Part shown: positions 42,353 through 51,590 of the stretch, one piece after another
Layout of the letters: the number at the start of each line of letters is the position of its first letter
Position numbering within the stretch: the first letter of the stretch is position 1
Assembly (NCBI RefSeq): GCF_000717245.1
Contig: NZ_JNYQ01000001.1
Location: 124,001-188,000 of the forward strand
Source of the DNA: Kitasatospora papulosa
Lineage (GTDB): Bacteria > Actinomycetota > Actinomycetes > Streptomycetales > Streptomycetaceae
Length of the DNA stretch: 64,000 nt
Direction: 5' to 3'
The notes under the pieces: model-generated
What the model was told of the DNA's origin: nothing
Seen by the model: only the letters and a program-made list of their open reading frames with translations
Databases searched by the model: none
Position numbers and translations under genes: made by a program

Positions 42353-42366
42353 TGGGAGCGCTCCCA
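42353..42366. promoter_or_regulatory. CebR operator upstream of the mannanase gene
   Basis: TGGGAGCGCTCCCA is an exact match to the 14-bp CebR consensus. CebR is a LacI-family repressor released by cellobiose and cellotriose in Streptomyces. It controls cellulose-utilisation genes, so the mannanase is predicted to be induced by cello-oligosaccharides. Confidence 0.9.
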
Positions 42367-42507
42367 TAAAGCCATCTCGACAGGGGCACGTCAAGAGAGT
42401 GCGCACAGTTCGACGCCCGGCCGTTCACCGCCGATGCCGCGGGGCCCCGCACCGTGGGATGCGGGGCCGTGCGGTGCCGGTCGGGCCTTGCCGTCCGTGA
42501 CCCGCCG

Positions 42508-43194
42508 TCAGGCCTTGCTGGTGCAGATCGCGTCGTACGGGCGGCCGGGGCTCGGGAAGAGCTCGATGGGGTTGTCCACCTCCGCGGGGCACTCCTCGGA
42601 TGTCTTGGTGAGGGCGAGGACCTTGTTCCCCCCGCTCGCGCAGGCGACTTCCTTGGCCTGGTCGTCCACGCAGTCGCCCACCACGAGCTGCCCGCCGCCC
42701 GCTCCCGCGTCGCCGGGGTGGTCGTCCGAGAGGTTGCGCCCGCAGATGGTCTTGCTGGGGAGACCCGCGCTCGCGTCCCCGCCGAAGGACACCTTCACCG
42801 AGATGATCTCGTCGGTCCCGGCGGGGCACTCCACGGCCCCGGCGAAGATCTCGCCGTCCTTGACCTCCAGCGCCTTGATCGTGGCCTTGGGGTCGTCGCA
42901 GTCGAGGGCCTGGAAACCGTCCTTCGACCGGCTCGTGTCCGGTCCGGCGCAGTCGCCCGCCTTCCAGTCCTCGGACTGCCGGCTGCCACCGTCCGACGAC
43001 CCGTCGCGGTTCTTCGACGACCCGCTGCCGCTGTCCGAGAACGGCCCGCAGGCCGTGGTCGCCCCGAGCGCGAGGGTGAGTACGAGGACACCCTTCGCAC
43101 AGTTCCGCAGAGCGCTGCGGGCGCCGCGCGGCGACGGGGGGACGGTTCTGCCGGGGCGGCTGTTCCCGGGTCCGGTACTGCCGTGGACGATCAT
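42508..43194 (-). CDS. Putative lipoprotein with cysteine-rich mature domain
   Basis: A 228 aa exported protein. The start MIVHGSTGPG leads to a signal peptide core VLVLTLALGATTAC with Cys at the lipid-modification site, followed by a Gly/Ser-rich linker. The mature domain has about eight cysteines in pairs (KAGDCAGPD, ALDCDDP, VECPAGTDE, TICGRNL, VVGDCVDD, VACASGG, EECPAE, AICTSK) in a repeat-like layout resembling two copies of the DUF4333/septum-formation-like fold. Function is unknown. The ATG at 43194 is chosen because it starts the signal peptide. Confidence 0.75.
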   Translation of the reverse strand: MIVHGSTGPGNSRPGRTVPPSPRGARSALRNCAKGVLVLTLALGATTACGPFSDSGSGSSKNRDGSSDGGSRQSEDWKAGDCAGPDTSRSKDGFQALDCDDPKATIKALEVKDGEIFAGAVECPAGTDEIISVKVSFGGDASAGLPSKTICGRNLSDDHPGDAGAGGGQLVVGDCVDDQAKEVACASGGNKVLALTKTSEECPAEVDNPIELFPSPGRPYDAICTSKA

Positions 43195-43395
43195 GCTGCT
43201 CCTTGGACACCTTGCGTGTTCCGCACGGCTCCGCTGTGTCCGCACGGTGGTTCGGGCGTGAGGACGGCCGGATCGCGCGAGGTGGTTCCCGGAGCCTGTG
43301 GAGTCTCTGTGAACGGCGCGGCGCCGGACAGGGCCCGGATCCGGGCGGTGCCGAGCGCCCGCCACGCCGCCCGCGCGGGCGGTAGCGTCGCCTGC

Positions 43396-44265
43396 ATGGA
43401 CCAACCACGCCCGGACCGGGCCGCCTTGCTCGCACGCTCCGACGGCCCCGTCACCCGGGACCGCCTCGTCGGCGATCTGCGCGCGCTCGGTCTCACCGAG
43501 GGCGACACCGTGATGTTCCACACGCGGATGTCCGCCCTGGGGTACGTCGTCGGCGGCCCCCCGACCCTGGTCGGCGCGCTGCGCGAGGCCGTGGGGGAGC
43601 GGGGGACCCTGATGGTGACCTGCGGATGGAACGACGCCCTGCCGTACGACTTCTCCGACTGGCCGCGCCCCTGGCAGGACGCCGTACGGTCCGACCCCTT
43701 CGTGTACGACCCGGTGCTGAGCGAGGCCGACCACGACAACGGCCGGCTCCCGGAGGCCCTGCGCCGGTGGCCGGGCGCCTTCCGCAGCCGCCATCCCGAC
43801 GTCAGCATGGCCGCGCTGGGCGCGGCGGCCGCCGAGCTGACGGCCGACCACCCGTGGGACGACCCGCACGGCCCCGGCAGCCCGCTCGCCCGGCTGGTCG
43901 CCCGGGGCGGCAGGGTGCTGATGCTGGGGGCACCCCTGGAGACCCTCACCCTGCTCCACCACGCGGAGGCGCTGTCCGAGGTACCGGGTAAGCGCTTCGT
44001 GGAGTACGAGCAGCCGGTCCTGGAGGGCGGGCGACGGGTCTGGCGCCGCTTCCGCGACATCGACTCGTCGAAGGGGGCCTTCGACTACTCGTCCGTCACG
44101 CCCCCCGGCCAGGACTCGTTCGAGACGATCGTGAGGGACATGCTGGCCACCGGCGCGGGCCGCCGGGGCAGGGTCGGGGCCGCCGACAGCCTGCTCTTCG
44201 AGGCCGGTGAGGTCGTGGAGTTCGGCCTCGCCTGGCTCGCGGAGAAGCTGGGCGGCGGACGGTAG
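43396..44265 (+). CDS. Aminoglycoside 3-N-acetyltransferase family protein
   Basis: A 289 aa AAC(3)-like (Antibiotic_NAT) protein: VTRDRLVGDLRALGLTEGDT, VMFHTRMSALGYVVGG, SPLARLVARGGRVLMLGAPLETLTLLHHAE and the catalytic region GPGSPLARL/HHAEALSEVPGKR follow the family order. AAC(3) enzymes acetylate the 3-amino group of aminoglycosides. Chromosomal relatives in Streptomyces are common and may act on other substrates, so resistance is not certain. The ATG at 43396 (MDQPRPDRAALL) starts family similarity. It is unlinked to antibiotic-biosynthesis genes here. Confidence 0.85.
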   Translation: MDQPRPDRAALLARSDGPVTRDRLVGDLRALGLTEGDTVMFHTRMSALGYVVGGPPTLVGALREAVGERGTLMVTCGWNDALPYDFSDWPRPWQDAVRSDPFVYDPVLSEADHDNGRLPEALRRWPGAFRSRHPDVSMAALGAAAAELTADHPWDDPHGPGSPLARLVARGGRVLMLGAPLETLTLLHHAEALSEVPGKRFVEYEQPVLEGGRRVWRRFRDIDSSKGAFDYSSVTPPGQDSFETIVRDMLATGAGRRGRVGAADSLLFEAGEVVEFGLAWLAEKLGGGR

Positions 44266-44289
44266 CCCCGTCAGCCCCGGAACGGCCCC

Positions 44290-45156
44290 TCAGGTGGTGG
44301 AGCGTTCCACGGGGATCCACAGCTCCGCGTCCGCCTGTGTCCCCTCCTCGGACAGCCGCACGCTCAGGATCTCGGGCCCCGGCCTGCTCACGTACGGGTT
44401 CGACGGGAACCACTGGGTGAACACGTCCCGCCACAGGTACTGGAGGGACTGCGGGAACGGGCCCGAGTGCTCGAAGACGGCCCACCGGCCGGCCGGGACG
44501 TCGAGGGCGTCCATGTCCTCGGGCACCTCGGCGCCGGTCACCACCCCGTGGTAGTAGTCGAGTTCGGTCCCCTCCGCCCGGCTCGGGTCGAGCTGGTCGC
44601 TGACCCCGACGATCCCGGCCGGCTCCTGGTCGCCGAGTGCGGCGACGCGGCGCATCACGTCGGGGCCGATGCCCCGGATGAAGTCGGCGATCGCCGGGTT
44701 CGCCCCTTCGTGGACGAGCGGCACGCGGGCCTTCCTGCCGACCACCCGGAAATCGGCCTTGTCCACGATCCTGTACCGCATGCTGCTGGTCCCTTCGACG
44801 ATGAGGCGGAAGGACATCCGTTGCTGGGACCGCAGCGCCGCTCCCGTGCGCCGGGCCTCACCCGGGCCCACGCCGTGCACGGCGCGGAACGCGCGGGCGA
44901 ACGCCTCGCCCGAGCCGTAGCCGTAGCGCGTCGCGATGTCGAGCAGCGTCCGCTCGCCGGCGAGCACCTCGGCGCCCGCCACGGTCAGCCGTCTGCGCCG
45001 GACGTACTCCGACAGCGGGAGGCCCGCCAGTGCGGAGAACATGCGCCGGAAGTGGTACTCCGACGTCGTCGCGATGCGCGCCAGCCCGGCCACGTCGAGC
45101 GGCTGGTCGAGGTGGGACTCGATGTGCTCCATGGCCTGGTTCAGCCGTTCCAGCAT
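44290..45156 (-). CDS. AraC-family regulator with GyrI-like effector domain
   Basis: A 288 aa Rob/SoxS-type activator. Residues 1-105 hold the two AraC HTH motifs (LDVAGLARIATTSEYHFRRM, LLDIATRYGYGSGEAFARAF), and residues about 125-288 form a GyrI-like domain (FRVVGRKARVPLVH, PAGRWAVFEHSGPFPQSLQY) that binds hydrophobic inducers in relatives. It is convergent with the AAC(3)-like gene (25 bases apart) and divergent from an MMPL exporter gene, so the exporter is a candidate target. Confidence 0.88.
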   Translation of the reverse strand: MLERLNQAMEHIESHLDQPLDVAGLARIATTSEYHFRRMFSALAGLPLSEYVRRRRLTVAGAEVLAGERTLLDIATRYGYGSGEAFARAFRAVHGVGPGEARRTGAALRSQQRMSFRLIVEGTSSMRYRIVDKADFRVVGRKARVPLVHEGANPAIADFIRGIGPDVMRRVAALGDQEPAGIVGVSDQLDPSRAEGTELDYYHGVVTGAEVPEDMDALDVPAGRWAVFEHSGPFPQSLQYLWRDVFTQWFPSNPYVSRPGPEILSVRLSEEGTQADAELWIPVERSTT

Positions 45157-45408
45157 TCCGGACTCCTTCCCTGTCCTCGCCCACGTTAGGAAGGTCCCAC
45201 CCTGCCGGACCCGACATCCTGTGCCCGATGCGGTGGGGCCGGGCCGTGTATCCGTGCGGCGGGGCTCTCCTCATTCCGGAGGACGACCGCGCTCCCCGCC
45301 TCGTGCGGACGCACCAGGCACAAGTGCCGGTAGGCGCACGACGCCGGGGACGCCCCGTTTCGCGAGTCTTGAGCAGTAACCCACATCGGATGCGGAGATC
45401 TCAGACTC

Positions 45409-47634
45409 GTGGCTACCTTCCTCTATCGCATGGGCCGCACCGCCTTCCGGCGGCGCCGGCTCGTCGTCCTGCTGTGGGCGGTGGTCCTCGGCGCCGTCGG
45501 GGCGGGTGCCGCCAAGGCACCCGCGGGCGGCGACGACGGCACCTCCTTCATGCCGGGCATCGAGGCGCAGAAGGCCTTCGACCTCATAGGCGAGCGCTTC
45601 CCGGGCTCGGACGCCGACGGCGCCGACGCGCGGATCGTGTTCATCGCGCCCGAGGGCCAGAAGGTCACCGCGGCCGGCAATCGCGCCGCCATCGACACAC
45701 TGGTCGAGGAGGCCGCCGGCCAGTCGCAGGTCGCCCGTGCCGTCGGTCCCTTCCAGGCCGGCGCGGTGAGCGAGGACGGCTCGACGGCGTACGCCACCGT
45801 CAGCTACAAGGTCGCCGCGGGCGATCTCACCGACGCGGACAAGCAGGCGTTGGAGAAGGACGTCGACGAGGCCCGTGACGCCGGCCTCACCGTGGAGACG
45901 GGCGGAACCGCGCTCGCCACCCAGCCGGCCGCGGGCGGTGCGGGGGAGGCCGTCGGCATCGGACTCGCCGCCGTGGTCCTGCTGATCACCTTCGGTTCCG
46001 TCGCGGCGGCCGGGCTCCCCCTGCTCACCGCCGTCATCGGCGTCGGGATCAGCATGTGCACGATCCTCGCCCTCGGCAGCGCCTTCGGCCTGTCGATGAC
46101 CACCGGCACGCTCGCCTCCATGCTCGGCCTCGCCGTCGGCATCGACTACGCCCTGCTCGTGGTGTCCCGCTACCGGGAGGAACGTGCGAACGGACACGAG
46201 CCCCGCGAGGCGGCGGGAATCGCGACCGGCACGGCAGGGTCCGCCGTGGTCTTCGCCGGTCTCACGGTCGTCATCGCCCTGGCCGGGCTCTCCGTGATCG
46301 GCGTGCCGATGCTCACGAAGATGGGCCTCTGCGCGGCAGGGGCGGTCGTTCTCGCCGTCCTGGTCGCGCTGACGCTGGTGCCCGCGCTGCTCGGGATGTG
46401 GCCGGACGCCGTCCTGTCCCGGAAGGCCCGGCGGCGACCGGCCGGCCGGTCCGCGGGAGCCGGGGGCAACGGCGGCACCCGGTGGGCCCGTTTCGTGCTG
46501 CGCCGCCCGGTGACGGTGCTGCTGGCCAGTGTCATCGGCCTGGGCGTGCTCGCCCTGCCCGCCGCCGATCTGCAGATGGGCATGCCGGGTGCCGAGGCCA
46601 AGCCGGTCTCCTCGACGGAACGCCGTGCCTACGACGCGCTCGCCGAAGGGTTCGGCGCGGGGTTCAACGGTCCGCTGACGGTCGTCGCCGACGTCAGGGG
46701 CGCGGCCGATCCGAAGGCCGCCGCCGCGACGATCGCCGAGCAGATCAAGGGCACCGACGGTGTCGTGTCCGTCTCCCCGGCGCGGTTCAACCCCGCGGGC
46801 GACGCCGCGCTCCTCTCGGTCGTGCCGTCCACCGGACCGAGCGACGAGACCACCAAGGACCTCGTGCAGACCATCCGGGCCGAGCGGCCCGCGCTGGAGG
46901 AGGGGACCGGGGCGACCTTCGAGGTCACCGGTTCGACCGCGATGAACATCGACGTCGCCCAGGCGCTTCAGGACGCCCTCGTCCCGTACCTGATCGTGAT
47001 CGTGCTGCTGTCGCTGGTGCTGCTGATGGTCGTCTTCCGCTCCGTGCTGGTGCCCGTCAAGGCCGCCTTCGGGTTCCTGCTGTCGGTGCTCGCGTCGCTC
47101 GGCGCGGTCGTCGCCGTCTTCCAGTGGGGCTGGGGCGCCGAACTGCTGGGCGTGGAGCAGGCCGGGCCGATCATGAGCCTGATGCCGGTCTTCCTGGTGG
47201 GCATCGTGTTCGGACTGGCCATGGACTACGAGGTGTTCCTCGTCGCGCGGATGCGGGAGGCGTACGTCCACGGGGAGCGGGCGCCGCAGGCGGTGGTGAC
47301 CGGCTTCCGGCACAGCGCCCGTGTGGTCACCGCAGCGGCGGTCATCATGATCGCGGTCTTCTCCGGGTTCATCGGCGCGGGGGAGTCGATGATCAAGACG
47401 ATCGGCTTCGGCCTCGCGGTCGCCGTGCTGTTCGACGCGTTCGTCGTCCGCATGGCGTTCGTGCCCGCCGTCCTCGCCCTGCTCGGGGACCGCGCCTGGT
47501 GGCTGCCCCGGTGGCTCGACCGGATCCTGCCCCGCGTCGACGTCGAGGGAGCGGGTCTCAGCCGGGCCCCGGCCCCGGCCGCGCAGGACTCCACGGGCAC
47601 CGGTACCCGCCCGCAGGAACCCGCCCGCACCTGA
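45409..47634 (+). CDS. MMPL-family transporter
   Basis: A 741 aa RND-superfamily exporter with 12 TM helices in two halves. The essential Asp-Tyr pairs are in GIDYALLVVSRYREE and FGLAMDYEVFLVARMREAY. Two periplasmic-type loops (residues about 40-170 and 400-525) separate them. It begins at a GTG (MATFLYRMGRTAF). Relatives export lipids or drugs. The AraC/GyrI regulator is divergent on the left, and a two-component system follows on the right. Confidence 0.9.
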   Translation: MATFLYRMGRTAFRRRRLVVLLWAVVLGAVGAGAAKAPAGGDDGTSFMPGIEAQKAFDLIGERFPGSDADGADARIVFIAPEGQKVTAAGNRAAIDTLVEEAAGQSQVARAVGPFQAGAVSEDGSTAYATVSYKVAAGDLTDADKQALEKDVDEARDAGLTVETGGTALATQPAAGGAGEAVGIGLAAVVLLITFGSVAAAGLPLLTAVIGVGISMCTILALGSAFGLSMTTGTLASMLGLAVGIDYALLVVSRYREERANGHEPREAAGIATGTAGSAVVFAGLTVVIALAGLSVIGVPMLTKMGLCAAGAVVLAVLVALTLVPALLGMWPDAVLSRKARRRPAGRSAGAGGNGGTRWARFVLRRPVTVLLASVIGLGVLALPAADLQMGMPGAEAKPVSSTERRAYDALAEGFGAGFNGPLTVVADVRGAADPKAAAATIAEQIKGTDGVVSVSPARFNPAGDAALLSVVPSTGPSDETTKDLVQTIRAERPALEEGTGATFEVTGSTAMNIDVAQALQDALVPYLIVIVLLSLVLLMVVFRSVLVPVKAAFGFLLSVLASLGAVVAVFQWGWGAELLGVEQAGPIMSLMPVFLVGIVFGLAMDYEVFLVARMREAYVHGERAPQAVVTGFRHSARVVTAAAVIMIAVFSGFIGAGESMIKTIGFGLAVAVLFDAFVVRMAFVPAVLALLGDRAWWLPRWLDRILPRVDVEGAGLSRAPAPAAQDSTGTGTRPQEPART

Positions 47635-47649
47635 GCGGGACCGCCCGGC

Positions 47650-47684
47650 GGGCCGCGGAGCCGTCTTCGGCGGCTCCGCGGCCC
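47650..47684 (+). terminator. Terminator after the MMPL gene
   Basis: A perfect 14-bp stem (47650-47663 with 47671-47684, GGGCCGCGGAGCCG), 16 bases after the stop. Confidence 0.72.
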
Positions 47685-47732
47685 GTGTCTGTCACGATGG
47701 CCGCACCCGGCCATGACCTCGGAGAGCACCCC

Positions 47733-48980
47733 ATGAGCACCACCTGGCAGCGCCGGGCGACGAGCCGCCCCCGCACCACCGAGGCCGCGAAGATCGTCTT
47801 GGTGTTCGTGATCGCCGTGGGCGGGGGGCTCCTCGACCACTGGACGATGCCGGGCCCGCGCTCCCTGTGGCCGGTGGTCGTCCTGTCCGCCGTCGGCTCC
47901 GGGGCACTGATCCGTCGTCGTCGCCACCCTCTGCCGGTCCTCGCGCTGACCACCCTGTGTGCCGTCGCCGAGGGCACCATGGGCTACCTCATGACGCCCC
48001 TCCTGTTCAGCCCGCTGCTGACCGCGCAGTACTCCACCAACCTGAGGGTCAGCCGTGTGACCGCCTGGAGCACGGCGGTCGTGGCGGCGACGGCCACGAT
48101 CGTGTCCGTCGTCCGACACAGCGAACTCCACAGCGGCTGGATCATCGGCGTCGTCAACCCGGCGGCCTGGATCCTGCTCTCCGCCGCGCTCGGAAGCTAC
48201 GTACGCGTCCGTCGCGACTACGCCGCCGCGCGCACCGAGCACGCGGCCCGCGAACGCGAGGAGGAGGCGCGGCACCGCGTCGTCCAGGAGCGCATGCGTA
48301 TCGCGCGGGAACTCCATGACGTGGTCGCCCATCACCTCGCCCTGGCCAACGCGCAGGCTGGCACCGCCGCCCATCTGGCGCGGACCGATCCCGAGCAGGC
48401 GTACGCGATCCTGGACAAGCTCTCCGGGACGACGGCCGCGGCTCTGCGTGAACTGAAGTCCACCGTCGGCCTGTTGCGCCAGGAAAGCGACGCGGAGACC
48501 GGCGACGGCCTCGCTCCCGCACCCGGCCTGGGACAACTGCCCGACCTGGTGGCCGCCTGCGCGACTGCCGGTCTGCACGTCTCCGTGACCGAGGACGGAG
48601 AGCCGCGCCCGCTTCCGCCGGGGCTCGACCTGACGGCGTACCGGATCGTCCAGGAGGCCCTGACCAACGTCACCAAGCACGCCGCGACCCGTACCGCACG
48701 GGTCCGGCTCGCCTACACGTCCCGCCGGCTGTCCGTCACCGTCACCAACGACACCCCCTCCGCCCGGCCGGCGGACGGGCCGGGCCCCGGCCGCGGCTTC
48801 GGGCTCCTCGGAATGCGGGAGCGTGCCCTGGCCGCCGGTGGCACCTTCCACGCGGGGCCCCGGCCGGAGGGCGGCTTCGAAGTCGCCTGCACCCTGCCGC
48901 TGGACGGCCACCCGCCCCCGGCCGGATCGTCCCCGTCGGGTTCTTCTCCGTCCGGCTCCGAGGAAGGCACCGCCCCATGA
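47733..48980 (+). CDS. Two-component sensor histidine kinase (NarL-type partner)
   Basis: A 415 aa membrane kinase. Four or five TM helices (residues about 20-158) precede a short linker, the HisKA_3 domain with phospho-accepting H195 in RIARELHDVVAHHLA, and an HATPase domain (N box TNVTKHAATR, G box GFGLLGMRERALAAGG). The C-terminal tail is Ser/Pro/Gly rich. It starts at the ATG at 47733 behind GGAG. It overlaps its response regulator gene by four bases (ATGA). Confidence 0.92.
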   Translation: MSTTWQRRATSRPRTTEAAKIVLVFVIAVGGGLLDHWTMPGPRSLWPVVVLSAVGSGALIRRRRHPLPVLALTTLCAVAEGTMGYLMTPLLFSPLLTAQYSTNLRVSRVTAWSTAVVAATATIVSVVRHSELHSGWIIGVVNPAAWILLSAALGSYVRVRRDYAAARTEHAAREREEEARHRVVQERMRIARELHDVVAHHLALANAQAGTAAHLARTDPEQAYAILDKLSGTTAAALRELKSTVGLLRQESDAETGDGLAPAPGLGQLPDLVAACATAGLHVSVTEDGEPRPLPPGLDLTAYRIVQEALTNVTKHAATRTARVRLAYTSRRLSVTVTNDTPSARPADGPGPGRGFGLLGMRERALAAGGTFHAGPRPEGGFEVACTLPLDGHPPPAGSSPSGSSPSGSEEGTAP

Positions 48981-49654
48981 CCATCCGCGTCCTGCTCGCC
49001 GACGACCAGGCCCTGCTGCGGGCCACCTTCCGCATCCTCATCGAGTCCGACCCCGGCATGACCGTGGTCGCCGAGGCCGCCGACGGCCGCGAGGCGATCG
49101 ACCTGACCCTCGAACACGGCCCCGACGTGGTCCTCATGGACATCCGTATGCCGGGCACCGACGGGCTGGCCGCCACCACCGACATCTGCTCCCGGCCCGA
49201 ACTGGCGGCCACCCGCGTCCTGATCCTCACCACCTTCGAGGACGACCAGAACGTCGCCGAGGCCCTGCGCGCCGGAGCCAGCGGGTTCCTCGGCAAGGAC
49301 GTCGGGGCGGACGTCCTGCTCACCGGCATCCGCACCGTGGCGGCAGGCGAATCCCTGCTCTCCCCCACGGCGACCCGTGCGCTCATCACGCGCTTCCTCG
49401 CCACCCCCGACGAGGCCCCGCTCGCCCCGCCCGAAGGCCTCGCCGCCCTCACGGACCGCGAACGCGAGGTCATGGCGCTCGCGGCCCACGGCAAGTCGAA
49501 CGCCGACATCGCGGACCGGCTCGTGGTCAGCCCTCTGACGGTCCGCAGCCACATCCAGCGCGCCATGAACAAGCTGCACGCCCGTGACCGCGCCCAGCTC
49601 GTCGTCATCGCCTACCAGAGCGGGCTGGTCCAGCCCCGCCCCTACGGCGGCTGA
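48977..49654 (+). CDS. LuxR/NarL-type response regulator
   Basis: A 225 aa regulator: receiver domain with phosphorylation site D55 (VVLMDIRMPG), acidic pair near D9/D10, and C-terminal LuxR HTH (LTDREREVMALAAHGKSN, ADIADRLVVSPLTVRSHIQR). It is translationally coupled to the preceding kinase gene. Targets are unknown. The MMPL gene upstream on the same strand is one candidate, since these genes are consecutive, but a terminator separates them. Confidence 0.93.
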   Translation: MTIRVLLADDQALLRATFRILIESDPGMTVVAEAADGREAIDLTLEHGPDVVLMDIRMPGTDGLAATTDICSRPELAATRVLILTTFEDDQNVAEALRAGASGFLGKDVGADVLLTGIRTVAAGESLLSPTATRALITRFLATPDEAPLAPPEGLAALTDREREVMALAAHGKSNADIADRLVVSPLTVRSHIQRAMNKLHARDRAQLVVIAYQSGLVQPRPYGG

Positions 49655-49688
49655 CGGGGCCGCCGGGCCGGTCGGAACATGCCCTGGC

Positions 49689-50780
49689 TCAGGGCGCCTT
49701 GAGCAGGTCCCTGAGCCCGGCGGTGAACGTGCGGACCTCCTCCTCGCTGGGGCGGCCTACGGGCACCACGGGCGCGGCGTTCCCGCCCGGGCTGCGGCAC
49801 GGGCGGCAGAGGCCGTCGGGGAGTGCTTCCGGGCGGCCCGGGGTGCCGCACTCGGTGCACTCCAGCATCACGCGGTGCACGGGCCTGCCCGGGGCGGGAG
49901 GCGCCGGTGCGGTGGGTGCCTGCGGCGGGATCTTGTCGGTGAGGCGGCGGCGGACCAGACCGACGGGGGAGGCGACCCGGTCGGGGAGCCCGGCGGTGAG
50001 CGCCTGCGTGAGGTAGTCCGTGTCCACACCGCGAGCGAGCCACTCGGCCGCCCCGGCCTCCAGGGCGGCGCAGTCGGCGGCGGACAGAGCTAGGCGGGAG
50101 TCGACACGGCCGAGCCGCGCCAGCGCGAGATAGGCGGGGGAGGGGCTTCCGGCGCTCCCGCCGCTCCCGCCGCCTTCGGACTCCCGCTGCTGCGGCACGG
50201 CCTGTGCGGCGGGCGGGGTGGCGGCGGGCGGCACCGGCGGCGATGCGGGCTCGGTGTCCTCCGCGTCGTCGACCGGGACCCAGGGCGGCGCGGGCACGGT
50301 GGCGGGTGAGGTCGCGGTGGCAGTTGAGGTCACGGGCACGGGCGCAGGCGCTGGCGCTGGTGCGGGGGCGGCGGCCAGGGTGGCGGTGACCTCGGTGGCG
50401 GCCCACCACTCGTTGTCGCGGGCCGTACGCGACCAGAACGTCCGCGACACCCAGCGCACTTGGCCCGCCTCGCCGACCAGGCACCGGACGCGGCGCAGGT
50501 GCCCGGCGGCGGCCAGAGCCCTGAGGGCCGAGCCGACGGCCTGCTGACCGTACAGCGGCAGCTGCTTGGCGAGGCTCTTGACGTCCATCGAGGCGCCGTC
50601 GGGCAGCTGGTCGACGAACCCGGCGACGTACCGCTCGCGGGCGGGCAGCAGGGAGAAGTCAGTCGCGCTGCGCGGGCGTTGGTCCGGCATGGAGCGCTTG
50701 CCGTACCCGGCCTTGGCCATCGGGTAGGAGCGCGAGGATGCGGGGGCGCGCAGGGCGGGGCTACTGTGCTGAACAGCCAC
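49689..50780 (-). CDS. HTH-domain protein with long disordered linker and C-terminal zinc-ribbon-like motif
   Basis: A 363 aa protein. Residues about 37-120 resemble a winged-HTH (MarR-like) domain (LLPARERYVAGFVDQLPDGA, AVGSALRALAAAGHLRRVRC). A long Ala/Pro/Thr linker follows, then a helical block (LALARLGRVDSRLALSAADC) and a possible C4 zinc motif near the end (LECTECGTPG, GLCRPCRS). I recognise it as a type of Streptomyces protein of unknown role, not a named family. The GTG at 50780 follows AAGGAA. The frame is open to 50906. Confidence 0.75.
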   Translation of the reverse strand: MAVQHSSPALRAPASSRSYPMAKAGYGKRSMPDQRPRSATDFSLLPARERYVAGFVDQLPDGASMDVKSLAKQLPLYGQQAVGSALRALAAAGHLRRVRCLVGEAGQVRWVSRTFWSRTARDNEWWAATEVTATLAAAPAPAPAPAPVPVTSTATATSPATVPAPPWVPVDDAEDTEPASPPVPPAATPPAAQAVPQQRESEGGGSGGSAGSPSPAYLALARLGRVDSRLALSAADCAALEAGAAEWLARGVDTDYLTQALTAGLPDRVASPVGLVRRRLTDKIPPQAPTAPAPPAPGRPVHRVMLECTECGTPGRPEALPDGLCRPCRSPGGNAAPVVPVGRPSEEEVRTFTAGLRDLLKAP

Positions 50781-51467
50781 GGGATCGGTTCCTTCGATCT
50801 TGCGGTGAGACCCCGGCCCGGTGCGCCAACACCTCGTCGGGGTCGTCCTGTTCCCGCACCGTAGGCAATCGCCACGCTGCGCCGCAAGTTGGTCACGATT
50901 AGTCATACTTGCTGGCCGTGACGGGTCGGGGAGGGTGGGGAGGTAGTCCCAAAACCCTTCTTTTCCCTACCGGTTGAAGGCACCGCTCGAATCCCGGCCC
51001 TCGTGTCCCGACGCCCGGGTCCCGAAGCTCGGGTGCCGGGCGGAGGACCTGATTCCGGACCCCGAAGGAGTGAACCTCCCAGGACCGGAGCCCGAGCCCC
51101 GGGACCCGGGCGCCGAGCGCCGGAGGGGGCACCGACCGGGGCGGGGCGGCGGCCGTCACGGAGGGACCGGGATATTGACCACGTTGACGCGAGGTGTCCT
51201 GGGTGAGGACACCCCGCGTTTTCACGCCCTCAACATGGGCTCCAGGATCAGGGTCTCGGAGGACGTGAAGCTCTTCTGGCCCTGAACCGCCGGTGAGGGC
51301 CGTCGGCGAGATCCCGGGTCCCCTCCGTGCAGACGTCGGCCGTGCGGTGCCCCTCCGGCGGGCCGCAGGCATCCCGTGAGAAGGGCCGGAAAATCGGTGG
51401 ATACGTGAATCCCGACGGCCTACGGTTGCCGGGTCGTAGATCCATACGTTCGAACGAGGTGCTTTTG
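50781..51467. other. Intergenic region, 0.7 kb
   Basis: A long stretch with no convincing coding capacity. On the minus strand, TTGCGG (about 50885-50890) and TACGGT 18 bases later (about 50861-50866) are candidate -35 and -10 elements for the HTH gene. The middle (about 51000-51170) is very GC-rich with repeated CCCGGG-type words. A stem of 12 pairs with one mismatch lies at 51187-51219 (loop TGGGTGA, then TTTCAC). No tRNA or known riboswitch was recognised. Confidence 0.5.
51187..51219 (+). terminator. Hairpin in the intergenic region
   Basis: Arms 51187-51199 (ACGCGAGGTGTCC) and 51207-51219 (GGACACCCCGCGT) pair over 12 of 13 positions, followed by TTTCAC. It looks like a terminator but no gene ends just before it, so a small RNA or leader element is possible. 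Confidence 0.45.
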
Positions 51468-51590
51468 ATGACGGTCCGAGCCACGGCGGTCGACTCCGGT
51501 CGGCTGTCCCCCGCAGACGTCCTGACCTCATCGAACCGAAGGAACACCTCTCGTGGATCTTCCACGCATTTTCACCATTCGCGAACGTAG
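51468..51590 (+). CDS. Candidate 40-aa small ORF overlapping the methyltransferase start
   Basis: An ATG at 51468 preceded by GAGGT seven bases upstream opens a 40-codon ORF (MTVRATAVDSGRLSPADVLT and on). Its first 22 or so codons have mostly G or C in the third position, as expected for coding DNA here; the rest do not. It overlaps the start of the methyltransferase gene by 38 bases, in another frame. It could be a translated leader coupling the two, or a chance ORF. No family is recognised. Confidence 0.3.
   Translation: MTVRATAVDSGRLSPADVLTSSNRRNTSRGSSTHFHHSRT

Noticed and set aside
43396..44265. Part of an aminoglycoside biosynthesis cluster
   Set aside because: No biosynthetic genes flank the AAC(3)-like gene; it stands alone.
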